Shown here in pieces: positions 54,666 through 63,672 of a DNA stretch of 64,000 nt (the first letter of the stretch is position 1; every line of letters starts with the position of its first letter). This DNA is from UBA3305 sp002373555 (GTDB lineage Bacteria > Bacillota > Clostridia > Lachnospirales > Lachnospiraceae). The stretch is from NCBI GenBank assembly GCA_946612455.1, contig CAMOER010000013.1:1-64000 (forward strand), written 5' to 3'. The notes below the pieces were generated by a model. The model was not told the origin of the DNA and did not search any database. It saw nothing but the letters and a program-made list of their open reading frames with translations. The translations under genes were made by a program, and so were the position numbers.

Positions 54666-56189
54666 ATGAATATGATGAAGAAGGTCTTTCGCGCCGTAAA
54701 AGGGAAGGGGCTGTGCTTTGCAGCAGTGACAGCAGCGGTCGTTCTGGCTGCAGCATTCTCCCTGACGGTTCCTGCGGCGCCTCCGGAGACGGAAGCTTAC
54801 TGCGGATACAGGGAACATACCCATACCGAAGACTGCTGCGGAGAGTCCGGAGAACTGATCTGTCAGGAAGAGGAACATGTTCATACGGAAGAATGCTTCA
54901 CCGAACCGGCTGCGGAATCGGAGACGGCGGAAGACGCAGCCCGTCCGGATCCGGAGACAGTGACGGAAACGGCACAGAATGCTTCCATGCCGGCGTTTAC
55001 GGAAGAGGAACCATCCGCTGAATCTGCAGATACAGACGGACCGAACGAAGAGAAGGAGCCTGCGGCGGCCGATTCACTGGAGGAAGGCACGGAGGAGGAG
55101 CCTGTGGCAGAGTTCGCCGCGGAAGAGGAGATCACCTACGGAGAGACATCTGCCCGGGAACCCGTTGCCGAAATACCGGGTACCGAAGAACCCGTCGAAG
55201 TCAGCGCCGAAGAAACTGCCGGAGAGACGAACACGGAGATGCCCGGGGGAAAAGAAACGTCAGCAGAGGAAACAGAAGAGATACTGCCGGCTCCGGATCC
55301 TGAAATCTTTCTTTCGGCTGTCATGCCGTTATTTGCGGTCCCGATCAGTCAGGATGAGAATTACATCGAGGTCCGGAAAACGTTTGCCGGGGAGGGAATC
55401 AGTCCGGATATGATCCCTGGAAATTACAGGATCCGGGTGACCGGCGGAAACAGTTACACGCTGGATCTGCATACGCCCGGTGTACAGATGAGCGATGACG
55501 GTCTGACATATGTCTGGCGGATCAACGGTGTCGGCGCCGGGACCTACACGGTCTCCGAATCAAACTATGAGATCGAGGATTATCAGGTGATGTCGGAGGG
55601 GACCGGAACCGTTGCAGTGAAAGCTGCGGAGATGGATTTCGGAGAACCGGATATCGAAACGACCTGCAGCCATCCGGACTGGCCGGTCCACGGAGGGCAG
55701 TTCTTTGCCGGATCGCTGACCGGCAGTCTCGGAAAAGGCACGGTGATCCTGACCGAGTACAGCCTTTCCGCTTCCGAGCGGGAGGCTGTAACGGAACAGC
55801 TTCTGCCGATGCTCCGAAATGCTGATGCAGGCGTATGGAAGGAGCCGGTCTACTTTTTCAGTATTGAGCAGCAGAGCACTTCGTTTACCATCGCCGGCAA
55901 GACCATTCGCTACAGCTATGAGAACAGGGAAGCGGTCTTTGAAGATACGTCGATGTGGCAGCATGTTGCTTCGGTGACAGGGAATCTTTCCGATCCGCAG
56001 AATGCGGATATTTCCATCACCAATACCTATAACATGGGCATGGAACTTCCGCGTACCGGCGGCATCGGCACATTTCGTTATACCTTGCGCGGCATGGCCC
56101 TGCTTGCGGCAGCTGCTGTCATCTGCAGCTTCAGGTGGAACCGCATAAGAAGGAAGGGCACGCTGACATCAACGGACCCCGGCCATTAA
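54666..56189 (+). CDS. Sortase-anchored surface protein with His/Cys-rich head (LPRTG)
   Basis: A 507-residue wall protein. After the signal peptide (about residues 1-42) come two His/Cys units (EHTHTEDCC and EEHVHTEECF) often seen at the front of clostridial Cna-B adhesins, maybe binding metal. Then follow ~140 residues rich in Glu, Ala and Thr, a folded part (about 235-455) with Cna-B-like strands, and the sorting signal LPRTG near residue 461 with a membrane segment and RIRRKG. As first gene of the pilus operon it may be the tip or an anchor subunit. The ATG at 54666 has a GGAGAGG site; nearby in-frame ATGs are possible. Confidence 0.75.
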   Translation: MNMMKKVFRAVKGKGLCFAAVTAAVVLAAAFSLTVPAAPPETEAYCGYREHTHTEDCCGESGELICQEEEHVHTEECFTEPAAESETAEDAARPDPETVTETAQNASMPAFTEEEPSAESADTDGPNEEKEPAAADSLEEGTEEEPVAEFAAEEEITYGETSAREPVAEIPGTEEPVEVSAEETAGETNTEMPGGKETSAEETEEILPAPDPEIFLSAVMPLFAVPISQDENYIEVRKTFAGEGISPDMIPGNYRIRVTGGNSYTLDLHTPGVQMSDDGLTYVWRINGVGAGTYTVSESNYEIEDYQVMSEGTGTVAVKAAEMDFGEPDIETTCSHPDWPVHGGQFFAGSLTGSLGKGTVILTEYSLSASEREAVTEQLLPMLRNADAGVWKEPVYFFSIEQQSTSFTIAGKTIRYSYENREAVFEDTSMWQHVASVTGNLSDPQNADISITNTYNMGMELPRTGGIGTFRYTLRGMALLAAAAVICSFRWNRIRRKGTLTSTDPGH

Positions 56190-56287
56190 CATCCGCCGGG
56201 AGCTGAAACCGCACCGGAAAGAAACACGATCATCTTCCGGCGGATCCTGTCTGCCGGAGCAGCAAAAACCAGGAGGGGACAAAAGAA

Positions 56288-57838
56288 ATGAAGATGATAA
56301 GAAAGATATTCGCGCTGCTGACTGCTGTGACTATGGTATTCGGGATGAGCGCCGCTGCATTTGCTGCCGTTGAAACGGACGCCGGAAAAGGCGGAGCGGC
56401 ATCAATCACGATCAGTCTGCCGGCGGACAATGCAGGAACGGACGAACTGATCACCTATTCAGTATTCAAAGTATTCGGTGCATCAACGAACGGGACGGCC
56501 ATTTCCTATAAGATCGATCCGGCAAACGGAGCGCTTGACAGTGCAATGAAAGCGGCAGGATTCTTCCTGGATGACGGCGGAAATGTTCATTTCGGCACCT
56601 TTACGGAGGATGCGGCGGGAACCTATATGGTCGGCGGGAAGAAAGGCACTATCACTGCTTATGATACGCTCGGGAAGACAGCCATGGATGCGGTTGCTGC
56701 CTATGCCGCTGATAAGATCGGCGATTTCGGTGCACGGCCGTCGGAAATGACTTTGAAGATCACGGGCCTGGAGTACGGTTACTATTTCATTACCACGACC
56801 ACCGGTACGGTCGTCACGGTGGACAGCACGAAGCCGGACGCCGAGGTGGAGGACAAAAACGCGATCCCCGGAGCGCCGGATAAGAAGATTACCGGCGTGA
56901 CGTACGGCAGCTTCGATGCGGCCGGGCAGAACGCCCTCGCCCAGGTGGGAACGGATGTGACGTTCAGTGCGCAGATCACAAAGGTCAGAGGCGCTGTGAA
57001 TTACGTGTTCCACGATACGATGTCCGCCGGGCTGCTCTATAACGGCGATGTCAGAGTCTTTGTAAACGATGCGGAGATCCCCGCCGGGGAGACAGTGAAT
57101 ACGGAAGCAGATGACGAGACCTTTGCGAAAGGCGCTGCCGGTACGGACACGATTACGCTTTTCTTTGATAATGATTGGCTCGCTGCGCTTGCGGATGATA
57201 CGGTCATCACGATTACTTACTCTGCAGCCGTAACATCGGAGGCGCTCAGCATCAATGCTGCGGAAAATACGGCTTCGCTGGACTATGGCGACGGTCATAC
57301 GACGGACACGGATACGGTCAAAGTGTTCAACGCGAAGTTCACCGTGACCAAACAGGACGGTCAGGGAGCACCGCTTGCAGGCGCAGGATTTGTAGTCAGG
57401 AATACGGACGGAAAATATTACCGGTTCGATCCTGCGGCAGCCGCCGCGGAAGATGATCCGGAAACGGAAGAAGACGAATCTGCCGCAGCAACGGACGTCG
57501 CGGTTCGCTGGGTAGCCAGTATAAACGATGCAACGGAATATATCTCAGATGAAGCCGGTGCTGTGCAGCCGTTTACTGGTCTGGCGGACGGAACTTATAC
57601 ACTGGTCGAAAAGACTGTCCCGGACGGCTATAACAGGGCTGCGGAAGCATCCTTTACGATCAGGGAAGGCGACTATACGGCTGCCAATACCGAACAGGCC
57701 TGCATCGTCGTCAATGAATCCGGCACCGAACTTCCTTCGACCGGCGGGATCGGGACCACAGTATTTTACATCCTGGGCGCGGTTCTTGTGATCACCGCAG
57801 GAGCAGTCCTGGTGACGCGGCGAAGGATCCGGGGCTAG
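56288..57838 (+). CDS. Major pilin subunit of the SpaA/Cna-B type (LPSTG)
   Basis: A 516-residue pilin backbone: signal peptide with MVFGMSAAAFA, an N-terminal domain, a middle isopeptide domain (about 195-345), and a C-terminal Cna-B domain (FTVTKQDGQGAPLAGAGFVV near 350, with DGTYTLVEKTVPDGYN near 440). The sorting signal LPSTGGIG is near residue 480, followed by a membrane segment and RRRIRG. A Lys in DAEVEDKNAIPGAPDKK near 185-200 may be the polymerisation site. GGAGGGG precedes the ATG. The class C sortase follows after 41 bases. Confidence 0.87.
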   Translation: MKMIRKIFALLTAVTMVFGMSAAAFAAVETDAGKGGAASITISLPADNAGTDELITYSVFKVFGASTNGTAISYKIDPANGALDSAMKAAGFFLDDGGNVHFGTFTEDAAGTYMVGGKKGTITAYDTLGKTAMDAVAAYAADKIGDFGARPSEMTLKITGLEYGYYFITTTTGTVVTVDSTKPDAEVEDKNAIPGAPDKKITGVTYGSFDAAGQNALAQVGTDVTFSAQITKVRGAVNYVFHDTMSAGLLYNGDVRVFVNDAEIPAGETVNTEADDETFAKGAAGTDTITLFFDNDWLAALADDTVITITYSAAVTSEALSINAAENTASLDYGDGHTTDTDTVKVFNAKFTVTKQDGQGAPLAGAGFVVRNTDGKYYRFDPAAAAAEDDPETEEDESAAATDVAVRWVASINDATEYISDEAGAVQPFTGLADGTYTLVEKTVPDGYNRAAEASFTIREGDYTAANTEQACIVVNESGTELPSTGGIGTTVFYILGAVLVITAGAVLVTRRRIRG

Positions 57839-57879
57839 CTATCTGATTTGAGCCGAAGCCGGTATCTGCCCCCCGTGTC

Positions 57880-58845
57880 ATGAAAAAACATATAATCAAT
57901 TTATTGCTGGTCATCCTGTTTGCCGCCGGCCTGTCCCTGATCCTCTACCCGTCTCTTTCGGACCGCTGGAATGCCTTCCACCAGTCCAGGGTCATTGCAT
58001 CCTATAACGACCGGGTGTCGGAACTGGATGAGGAACAGTGCAGTGTGATCCTGCAGAAAGCGCGTGATTACAACAGCCGGATCGCGAAGGCGGGAATCCG
58101 CTTCCGGCTCACAAAAGAGGAAAAAGCGGAATACGAAGCAATGCTCGGCACCGACAGCAATATCATGGGATACATCGGGATCCCCCGGATCGGTGTGTAT
58201 CTGCCGGTTTATCACGGGACTTCGGAAACCGCGCTGCAGACCGGCGCCGGGCATCTGCGGGGCACCAGTCTGCCCGCCGGTGCGAAGAGCTGGACGGAGC
58301 GGAAGGACGGGAGCAAGGGGGCAGTCACCGATCCGGAGGACGGCAGCCATTGTGTACTGTCCGGCCACAGAGGCCTGCCCGGCGCGAGGCTGTTTACGGA
58401 TCTGGACCGGCTGGTGTCCGGAGATACTTTTACGCTGACGGTGATGAATGAAACGCTGACGTATGAAGTGGATCAGATCCGGACAGTAAAGCCGGAGGAT
58501 ATGAACAGCCTGGAACTGGTCCGGGGGGAGGACCTCTGCACGCTGGTCACCTGCACGCCGTACGGCATCAATACGCACAGGCTGCTGGTGCGCGGGCATC
58601 GCATTCCGAGACCGGCAGACAGTGAGCCGGTGTCCGCGGATCCTTCCCGTGAAATATTCTGTTTTGTTCTGCCTTTGATTGCCGCAGCGGTCATCTTCAG
58701 CCTGTTGGTCCTGATGACGCTATTGCTGCGCGGGAGGATGAAAAATGATTCGAAGAAAAACGATGGTTCTGCCGGCCGTTCTGCTGACAGCGGCACTGCT
58801 TCTCGCCGGCGCAGGACAGGCAGCGGCGGAAGCGCCGGACCCTGA
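57880..58845 (+). CDS. Class C (pilus) sortase
   Basis: A 321-residue membrane transpeptidase that joins pilins through LPxTG and Lys. Membrane segments lie near residues 5-22 and 259-283. The catalytic residues are His in LSGHRGLPGARLFTDLD near 162, Cys in TLVTCTPYGINTHRLLVRGH near 224 and Arg ten residues later. These, and the second membrane segment, are typical of class C. The last 33 codons overlap the next gene by 101 bases in another frame and code a low-complexity Ser/Gly/Arg tail, which suggests that the stop was lost and the end extended. Confidence 0.9.
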   Translation: MKKHIINLLLVILFAAGLSLILYPSLSDRWNAFHQSRVIASYNDRVSELDEEQCSVILQKARDYNSRIAKAGIRFRLTKEEKAEYEAMLGTDSNIMGYIGIPRIGVYLPVYHGTSETALQTGAGHLRGTSLPAGAKSWTERKDGSKGAVTDPEDGSHCVLSGHRGLPGARLFTDLDRLVSGDTFTLTVMNETLTYEVDQIRTVKPEDMNSLELVRGEDLCTLVTCTPYGINTHRLLVRGHRIPRPADSEPVSADPSREIFCFVLPLIAAAVIFSLLVLMTLLLRGRMKNDSKKNDGSAGRSADSGTASRRRRTGSGGSAGP

Positions 58846-59833
58846 CCGCCCGGTCTCGCTGACTGTCTGTCCCGGCCCGGACACCATGACTGCGCTGTCT
58901 GAAGCGGCGGAAAATGGTGCTGTGACCGTAGATGTCTACAGGACAGCGGATCTGAAGCCGGACGGTGCCGGGGGCATCACATTTGTACCTGCAGACGGGG
59001 TGACATTCAGCAGAGCACTGGATTCCCATGAAGTCCTGGAAAAACTGGACCTGTCCGCCTGGATGCAGCTGGCACAGGATGCGGCAGAGAGCATTCTGAT
59101 ACCGGAACAGCCGCCCGTGGATCCGGAACAGGATCTGACATCGCTGGACAGCGGGCTTTATCTGCTCGTTGCGCACGGTACGGATCTTTCCGGAAAACAG
59201 TATGTATCGAGGGATGGGAGCAATGCTCTGATCACGACCGCGGAAGCGGATGGGAATACCTATGCCTGGTATCCTGAACTGATCGTCCTGCCCTCGACGG
59301 TTCCGGAAACGGGTGCAGAGGGGATCCGTGTCCCGGTCTCCACGGCAGGGGACTGGCAGTACAGTATCACAGCTGTGCTGAAGCCTTCCGTATCCGCGCG
59401 ATTCGGCGATCTTTGCATCACAAAGATCCTGCCGGTTTATGAAACAACGACGCCGGCAACCTTCGTTTTCCGGGTACAGGCTGTCATGGGCGGTGAAGAG
59501 GAAGAACAGATCGTCTACGATGATGTCTGTTCGCTGACGTTCGACTCCGCCGGACGGAAGACATACCGGATCGCAGGCCGGATCCCGGTCGGCGCTTCGG
59601 TAACGGTGACGGAGATCTATGCCGGTGCGGGGTACAGCTTAAAGGCTGCTGCCGGCAGTTCGCAGACACTGACGATCGCTCCGCCGGAACTGGAGACCGC
59701 AGAGGCGGTATTTGAAAATGCATATGATGCGGAACATGTGAACGGGTACGGTATTCTGAATCAGTTCCGGTACAGCGATGGCGGCTGGACACTGGAGAAC
59801 AGCCGGGAAGGAGAGGCGCATGAGCAGAAATAG
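58745..59833 (+). CDS. Pilus-operon secreted protein with Spy0128-like domain
   Basis: A 362-residue exported protein with signal peptide (VLPAVLLTAALLLAGAGQAA). Its C-terminal third (ARFGDLCITKILPVYETTTPA to ETAEAVFENAYD, quoted at the ends) resembles Spy0128/DUF7601-type pilin domains that form an isopeptide bond. No LPxTG or membrane anchor is present at the end. It may be a minor pilin or accessory part. It starts inside the sortase gene (101-base overlap) with GGGAGGA upstream, and overlaps the next gene by 14 bases. Confidence 0.65.
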   Translation: MIRRKTMVLPAVLLTAALLLAGAGQAAAEAPDPDRPVSLTVCPGPDTMTALSEAAENGAVTVDVYRTADLKPDGAGGITFVPADGVTFSRALDSHEVLEKLDLSAWMQLAQDAAESILIPEQPPVDPEQDLTSLDSGLYLLVAHGTDLSGKQYVSRDGSNALITTAEADGNTYAWYPELIVLPSTVPETGAEGIRVPVSTAGDWQYSITAVLKPSVSARFGDLCITKILPVYETTTPATFVFRVQAVMGGEEEEQIVYDDVCSLTFDSAGRKTYRIAGRIPVGASVTVTEIYAGAGYSLKAAAGSSQTLTIAPPELETAEAVFENAYDAEHVNGYGILNQFRYSDGGWTLENSREGEAHEQK

Positions 59834-60338
59834 CTTTATACTTGCCGCATTTGCAGCGCTGCTGGTGCTCGGAACGTCGATCCGTCCCGCGATGGCTTAT
59901 TTTTCCTGCTATACAGAGGCCGCCGGCGCTAAGGAGATCCTGCTGTCGGATGACACCGAGATCGACGAGCCGGTCGTAGAAGACTGGATCAAGCATCTGG
60001 TGGTCACGAATACGGGCGACAGCGCGGTATTCGTGCGGGCGAAGGCTTTTGCCGCGGACAGATACAGCCTTTCCTGCGGCGGACGGAACTGGACAGAGAC
60101 GCAGGAGGACGGCTATTGCTACTTCCGGCTGCCTGTGGAAGCCGGCGCGAAAACGGACGAACTGCTTGTGAAGATCAGCGGCATTCCGGAAGACGAATTG
60201 CTCCGCGACGGTGACGGATTTAATATTGCGGTCATTTATGAAGCCGTTCCTGTCCGCTATAACGAGGACGGGTCCCTGAAGGCGTTCAATGATCCTGCGG
60301 AGGTCTGGAATCAGGAGCTGATCGTCGTTTCTGAATAA
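59820..60338 (+). CDS. Small secreted protein resembling TasA/CalY-type fibre proteins
   Basis: A 172-residue exported protein. The N-terminus has a membrane-type helix ending AMAYFSCYTEAAG, like the AYFTD-type cleavage region of SipW-dependent TasA/camelysin proteins. The body has HLVVTNTGDSAVFVRAKAFA, a jelly-roll-like strand pattern found there. No signal peptidase SipW is in the window. AAGGAGAGG precedes the ATG at 59820; the previous gene stops 14 bases inside. The fibre-protein idea is a family-level guess. Confidence 0.5.
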   Translation: MSRNSFILAAFAALLVLGTSIRPAMAYFSCYTEAAGAKEILLSDDTEIDEPVVEDWIKHLVVTNTGDSAVFVRAKAFAADRYSLSCGGRNWTETQEDGYCYFRLPVEAGAKTDELLVKISGIPEDELLRDGDGFNIAVIYEAVPVRYNEDGSLKAFNDPAEVWNQELIVVSE

Positions 60339-60350
60339 AGGAGGAGACGG

Positions 60351-61697
60351 ATGAAAAAGAATCGGGGCTTCACCGTGACGATGCTCCCGGCCCTGGCAGC
60401 AGTCCTTCTGCTGTCTGCGGGCGGCATCACAGGGGCCAGAGCGGCGCTGCAGTATCTTTCGAAAATCTACGAGGTTCCCCTCGCCATGCAGGAGATCGGG
60501 ATCGGGATCCTGGAAAATTCGGAGCCCCGGGATTTCGGCACGCTGCTGCCGGATCTGGTCGATGAGGAGAGCGGAGAAAAAGTCCGGCCCGGTGTTCGCT
60601 ATGATGAAAATGTAGATGTCGTGAACAACGGAGAAATTGATGAATATATCAGAGCTGCGGTCTACCGGTACTGGTTGGACGGAGAGACCGGCGAGAAAGA
60701 TCCGTCGCTCGATCCGTCGCTCATCATTCTGGAGGATCCCGAGAAGCACGGATGGATCCATGATGAAGCACAGTCCACGCCGGAACGGGAAGTGTATTAC
60801 TATATGAAACCGACCCGGAAGGGGACGGTACTGGATCTTTTCGATACGCTGATGATCGATCCGAAGATCACGGATCTTGTATCCCGGACCGGGGAGAACG
60901 ATCTGGTCACGGACAATGTCTATCACAGGAAAGCGTTCGGCATCAAGGTGGAGGTATCCGGAGTCCAGACGCATAATGCAGCGGACGCCATCCGCAGCGC
61001 CTGGGGCGCGGATGGCAGCATTCCCGATGACAGTACACTGACCGGTTCGAAGCGCATGCGCTGTACGTTCGACGGAAAGAAGCTGCACAGTGATTCGGGA
61101 TCTCTGAATGCTCTGGTAAATCAGATGCAGCCCGGCGACAGTGTCCGGTTTCAGATCGAACTGGAGAACCTGTATAAAGAGGAGACCGCGTTCTGGATGC
61201 GGAACAAAGTTCTTAAAAGCTTTGAAGACAACAGCCCGGCGAACGGCGGCGCCTACGCCTATGTCCTGACGTATACGGATCCTGCGGGAAATACAGAAGA
61301 CATTTTCCGCAGCGATACTGTCGGCGGGGAGGAGATCTCCGGCGGCAGGGAAGGCCTGCGGGAGGCAGCGGACAGTCTGGAGGATTATTTCTATCTGTGC
61401 ACCTTAAAGCGAGGGCAGCTCGGTACGGTGACGCTGACTGTTTCGCTGGACGGCGAGACGCAGGGAAACGATTACCAGAATACGCTGGCGGATATTGATT
61501 TCCGTTTCGCGTGCGAGGCTGTCGGAAATGATGCTGCGAACCCGCCGGATCATGAACGTCCGAGGAGAAATATCGTAAAGACCGGTGATCCGGCTGCGCT
61601 GCTTCCGTATGCAGCCGGATTTACGGTCAGCGGACTGCTTCTCATGATCATTGCGCTGTATCTGAAGCGAAGGAAAGGAGGGGATGCGGATGCGTAA
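60351..61697 (+). CDS. Pilus-operon wall protein with a variant sorting-like end (VKTGD)
   Basis: A 448-residue exported protein with signal peptide (LPALAAVLLLSAGGITGARA), a long folded part with NNGEIDEYIRAAVYRYW near 90 (again TasA-like), and at the end VKTGD, a hydrophobic segment (LPYAAGFTVSGLLLMIIALYL, shown in part) and KRRKGG. This has the layout of a sorting signal, but KTGD replaces LPxTG. A dedicated sortase may read it, or it may stay in the membrane. AAGGAGGAGA precedes the ATG. It overlaps the next gene by 8 bases. Confidence 0.65.
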   Translation: MKKNRGFTVTMLPALAAVLLLSAGGITGARAALQYLSKIYEVPLAMQEIGIGILENSEPRDFGTLLPDLVDEESGEKVRPGVRYDENVDVVNNGEIDEYIRAAVYRYWLDGETGEKDPSLDPSLIILEDPEKHGWIHDEAQSTPEREVYYYMKPTRKGTVLDLFDTLMIDPKITDLVSRTGENDLVTDNVYHRKAFGIKVEVSGVQTHNAADAIRSAWGADGSIPDDSTLTGSKRMRCTFDGKKLHSDSGSLNALVNQMQPGDSVRFQIELENLYKEETAFWMRNKVLKSFEDNSPANGGAYAYVLTYTDPAGNTEDIFRSDTVGGEEISGGREGLREAADSLEDYFYLCTLKRGQLGTVTLTVSLDGETQGNDYQNTLADIDFRFACEAVGNDAANPPDHERPRRNIVKTGDPAALLPYAAGFTVSGLLLMIIALYLKRRKGGDADA

Positions 61698-62472
61698 GCT
61701 GCGGACGGCGTTTCTCTGCCTGCCGGCGCTCCTGATCCTGCTCATGGCCGGCTCCGCGCTGCAGGTATATGCAGGGGATTATCAATACAAGGTAACGATC
61801 GAGGATGGTCTGTACGGAAAAGCTGCGGTGCACGAAGTCACGCTGGCACTGAACGAACGCTGGAATCCGAACGATTATCCGGTGACGGTCACGAATGACA
61901 AATATTATTTTAAGGGGTTTCATATCAGCGGCATCGAAGGCATCGTCGGGTCAACAGAGATCACGCAGGACATGGTCTTCACTGCGGCTTACGGTGTCAG
62001 AGGCAGCACCGTGCCGTATACGGTACGCTACCAGGATGCGGCCGGCAGACAGCTGCGCGAAACCAGGACATATTACGGGAATGAAGGCGACAAACCTGTA
62101 GCAGCCTATCTGTATGTCGAGGGATATATGCCGAGATATTACAATATTACCCGGACGCTGCGCAAAGATGGCGGGAATGAATTCGTTTTCGTTTACGACC
62201 GTACGGCGGCCGGACAGGCGGACAGCGGCAGCATCCGGCCGGCAGCCGGGATGCGCCGCACCGGGGAGATGCTGGATCTGGACGCAGCAGAACAGACCGC
62301 CGTACAGACGGAACAGGTGCGCCGGACGGGCGAAGGAACGGCCGTGCGGCAGGAGGATCTCCGCCGCTATACGGCCATGACAGAGGCTGTCCTGTCCGCG
62401 CTCTGCATTGCCGGTCTTGCGGTGCTTGCCTTCTTCTTCGGGAGCAACGGACGGAAGAGACACAGATCCTGA
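61690..62472 (+). CDS. Last gene of the pilus operon: membrane-anchored surface protein
   Basis: A 260-residue protein: signal peptide (FLCLPALLILLMAGSALQVYA, part), an external region with two short repeat-like segments resembling MucBP domains (VPYTVRYQDAAGRQLRETRT near 108), and near the end a membrane segment (ALCIAGLAVLAFFFGS) followed by a basic tail. No LPxTG is seen. GGAGGGG fits the ATG at 61690 better than the one at 61684. A strong terminator follows. Confidence 0.6.
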   Translation: MRKLRTAFLCLPALLILLMAGSALQVYAGDYQYKVTIEDGLYGKAAVHEVTLALNERWNPNDYPVTVTNDKYYFKGFHISGIEGIVGSTEITQDMVFTAAYGVRGSTVPYTVRYQDAAGRQLRETRTYYGNEGDKPVAAYLYVEGYMPRYYNITRTLRKDGGNEFVFVYDRTAAGQADSGSIRPAAGMRRTGEMLDLDAAEQTAVQTEQVRRTGEGTAVRQEDLRRYTAMTEAVLSALCIAGLAVLAFFFGSNGRKRHRS

Positions 62473-62484
62473 AAGGAATACGGA

Positions 62485-62514
62485 CAGAGGGGCGGCGGAA
62501 GCCGCCTCTTTTTT
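62485..62514 (+). terminator. Terminator of the pilus operon
   Basis: AGAGGGGCGGC pairs imperfectly with GCCGCCTCT around a GGAA loop, followed by TTTTTT. Confidence 0.8.
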
Positions 62515-62594
62515 GTGCTTGCCGGAGAATACAGACGGAATTGGACATTTGCGCCAAACCGGAATATAATAGGACAGAATGAGGTTTTGTGAAA

Positions 62595-63611
62595 ATGATG
62601 TTCCGGAATTTACAAAAAACAGGCCGCACAGGCCGGATCGCGCTGCTGCTCAGGTGTATCTGCATGGGTGTTGTGTTTTCGCCGGTCTTTCTGTATGGAC
62701 GTACGGTATGGGCGCAGAATACCATGCCGGATCTGATCAGCGAAGCGGCGGAGGAAGAGGATCTGCTGGAGATCGACCCCGACTGGTATGAAGACTTTGT
62801 CGCGGAAGAAGAGGAGACGGACGAGAGCGATCTGACGCTCGATGAACTGATCGCGAAATATGCCGCTGAAGGCGATGTGGGGGAAGAAGAGATCGAATAC
62901 GACACGATCGGCGAGGATACCGGCGATAAAAGTCTTCTGGTCGCGCATACCGGCATGGCCGGGCAGGCCGCACAGAATTCGCTGTATGCGTTCCAGCTGG
63001 CCGGACAGGCCGGCTACAACGGGATCGAAACCGATGTACGGATGACCCGGGACGGCGTACTGGTCTGCTATCATGACGAAACGCTGGCAGACAAGACCGG
63101 GGCTTCCGGCTCGGTCGAGAGCTCGACCTGGGACCGGCTTTCCGGCCTGTATGTGCGCTCAAAGCACGGCGCGCAGCCGATCGCAAAGTTTGAGGAATAC
63201 CTGGATACCTGCAAGGCTTACGGCTGCAATGCGGTGATCGATCTGAAATATTCGAACAGCTATAAAACGATGATCAAGCTGATCGATGCGATGGTGAAGG
63301 AACGGGATATGCAGTATCTGGCGATCTACCAGTGCAGCATTCCGAAGTACCTGCAGTATGTCAAGGAGCTGGATCCGTATAACCGCTGCTGGCTCCTGTG
63401 CGGGAAAAAGACAGCCGCTTCTTCGTCGACGTATAAAAATGCAGCCGCGATGGGCTGCGAAGGGGTGAATGTGCCGGTCGCGGACCGTTCGATCCCGGAG
63501 GCGGCGCATTCCTACGGAATGATCTGCGGCTTCTATCAGACGGATGATGACGCGGCGCAGAGGAAGCTTTTTGACATGGGCTATGATCTGGTGATGGAGA
63601 ACGGCAGATAG
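62595..63611 (+). CDS. Divergent glycerophosphodiester phosphodiesterase-family protein
   Basis: A 338-residue protein with a signal or anchor segment (ALLLRCICMGVVFSPVFLYG near residues 16-35) and an acidic linker. A GDPD TIM barrel starts at LLVAHTGMAGQAAQNSLYAF near 114. Normal enzymes have His-Arg-Gly and Pro-Glu-Asn-Thr here; this one reads His-Thr-Gly and Ala-Gln-Asn-Ser. The next motif GIETDVRMTRDGVLVCYHDETL (quoted in part: ETDVR and HDETL) keeps Glu, Asp and His. With the Arg and first Glu missing it may be inactive or act on another substrate. The ATG at 62595 has only a weak GAGG upstream. Confidence 0.7.
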   Translation: MMFRNLQKTGRTGRIALLLRCICMGVVFSPVFLYGRTVWAQNTMPDLISEAAEEEDLLEIDPDWYEDFVAEEEETDESDLTLDELIAKYAAEGDVGEEEIEYDTIGEDTGDKSLLVAHTGMAGQAAQNSLYAFQLAGQAGYNGIETDVRMTRDGVLVCYHDETLADKTGASGSVESSTWDRLSGLYVRSKHGAQPIAKFEEYLDTCKAYGCNAVIDLKYSNSYKTMIKLIDAMVKERDMQYLAIYQCSIPKYLQYVKELDPYNRCWLLCGKKTAASSSTYKNAAAMGCEGVNVPVADRSIPEAAHSYGMICGFYQTDDDAAQRKLFDMGYDLVMENGR

Positions 63612-63672
63612 CAGGAGCTGAATGCAGGGCTGCTCGGACAGCGGTCCGGCGTTCCCGACCGGCCCCGGTGCG

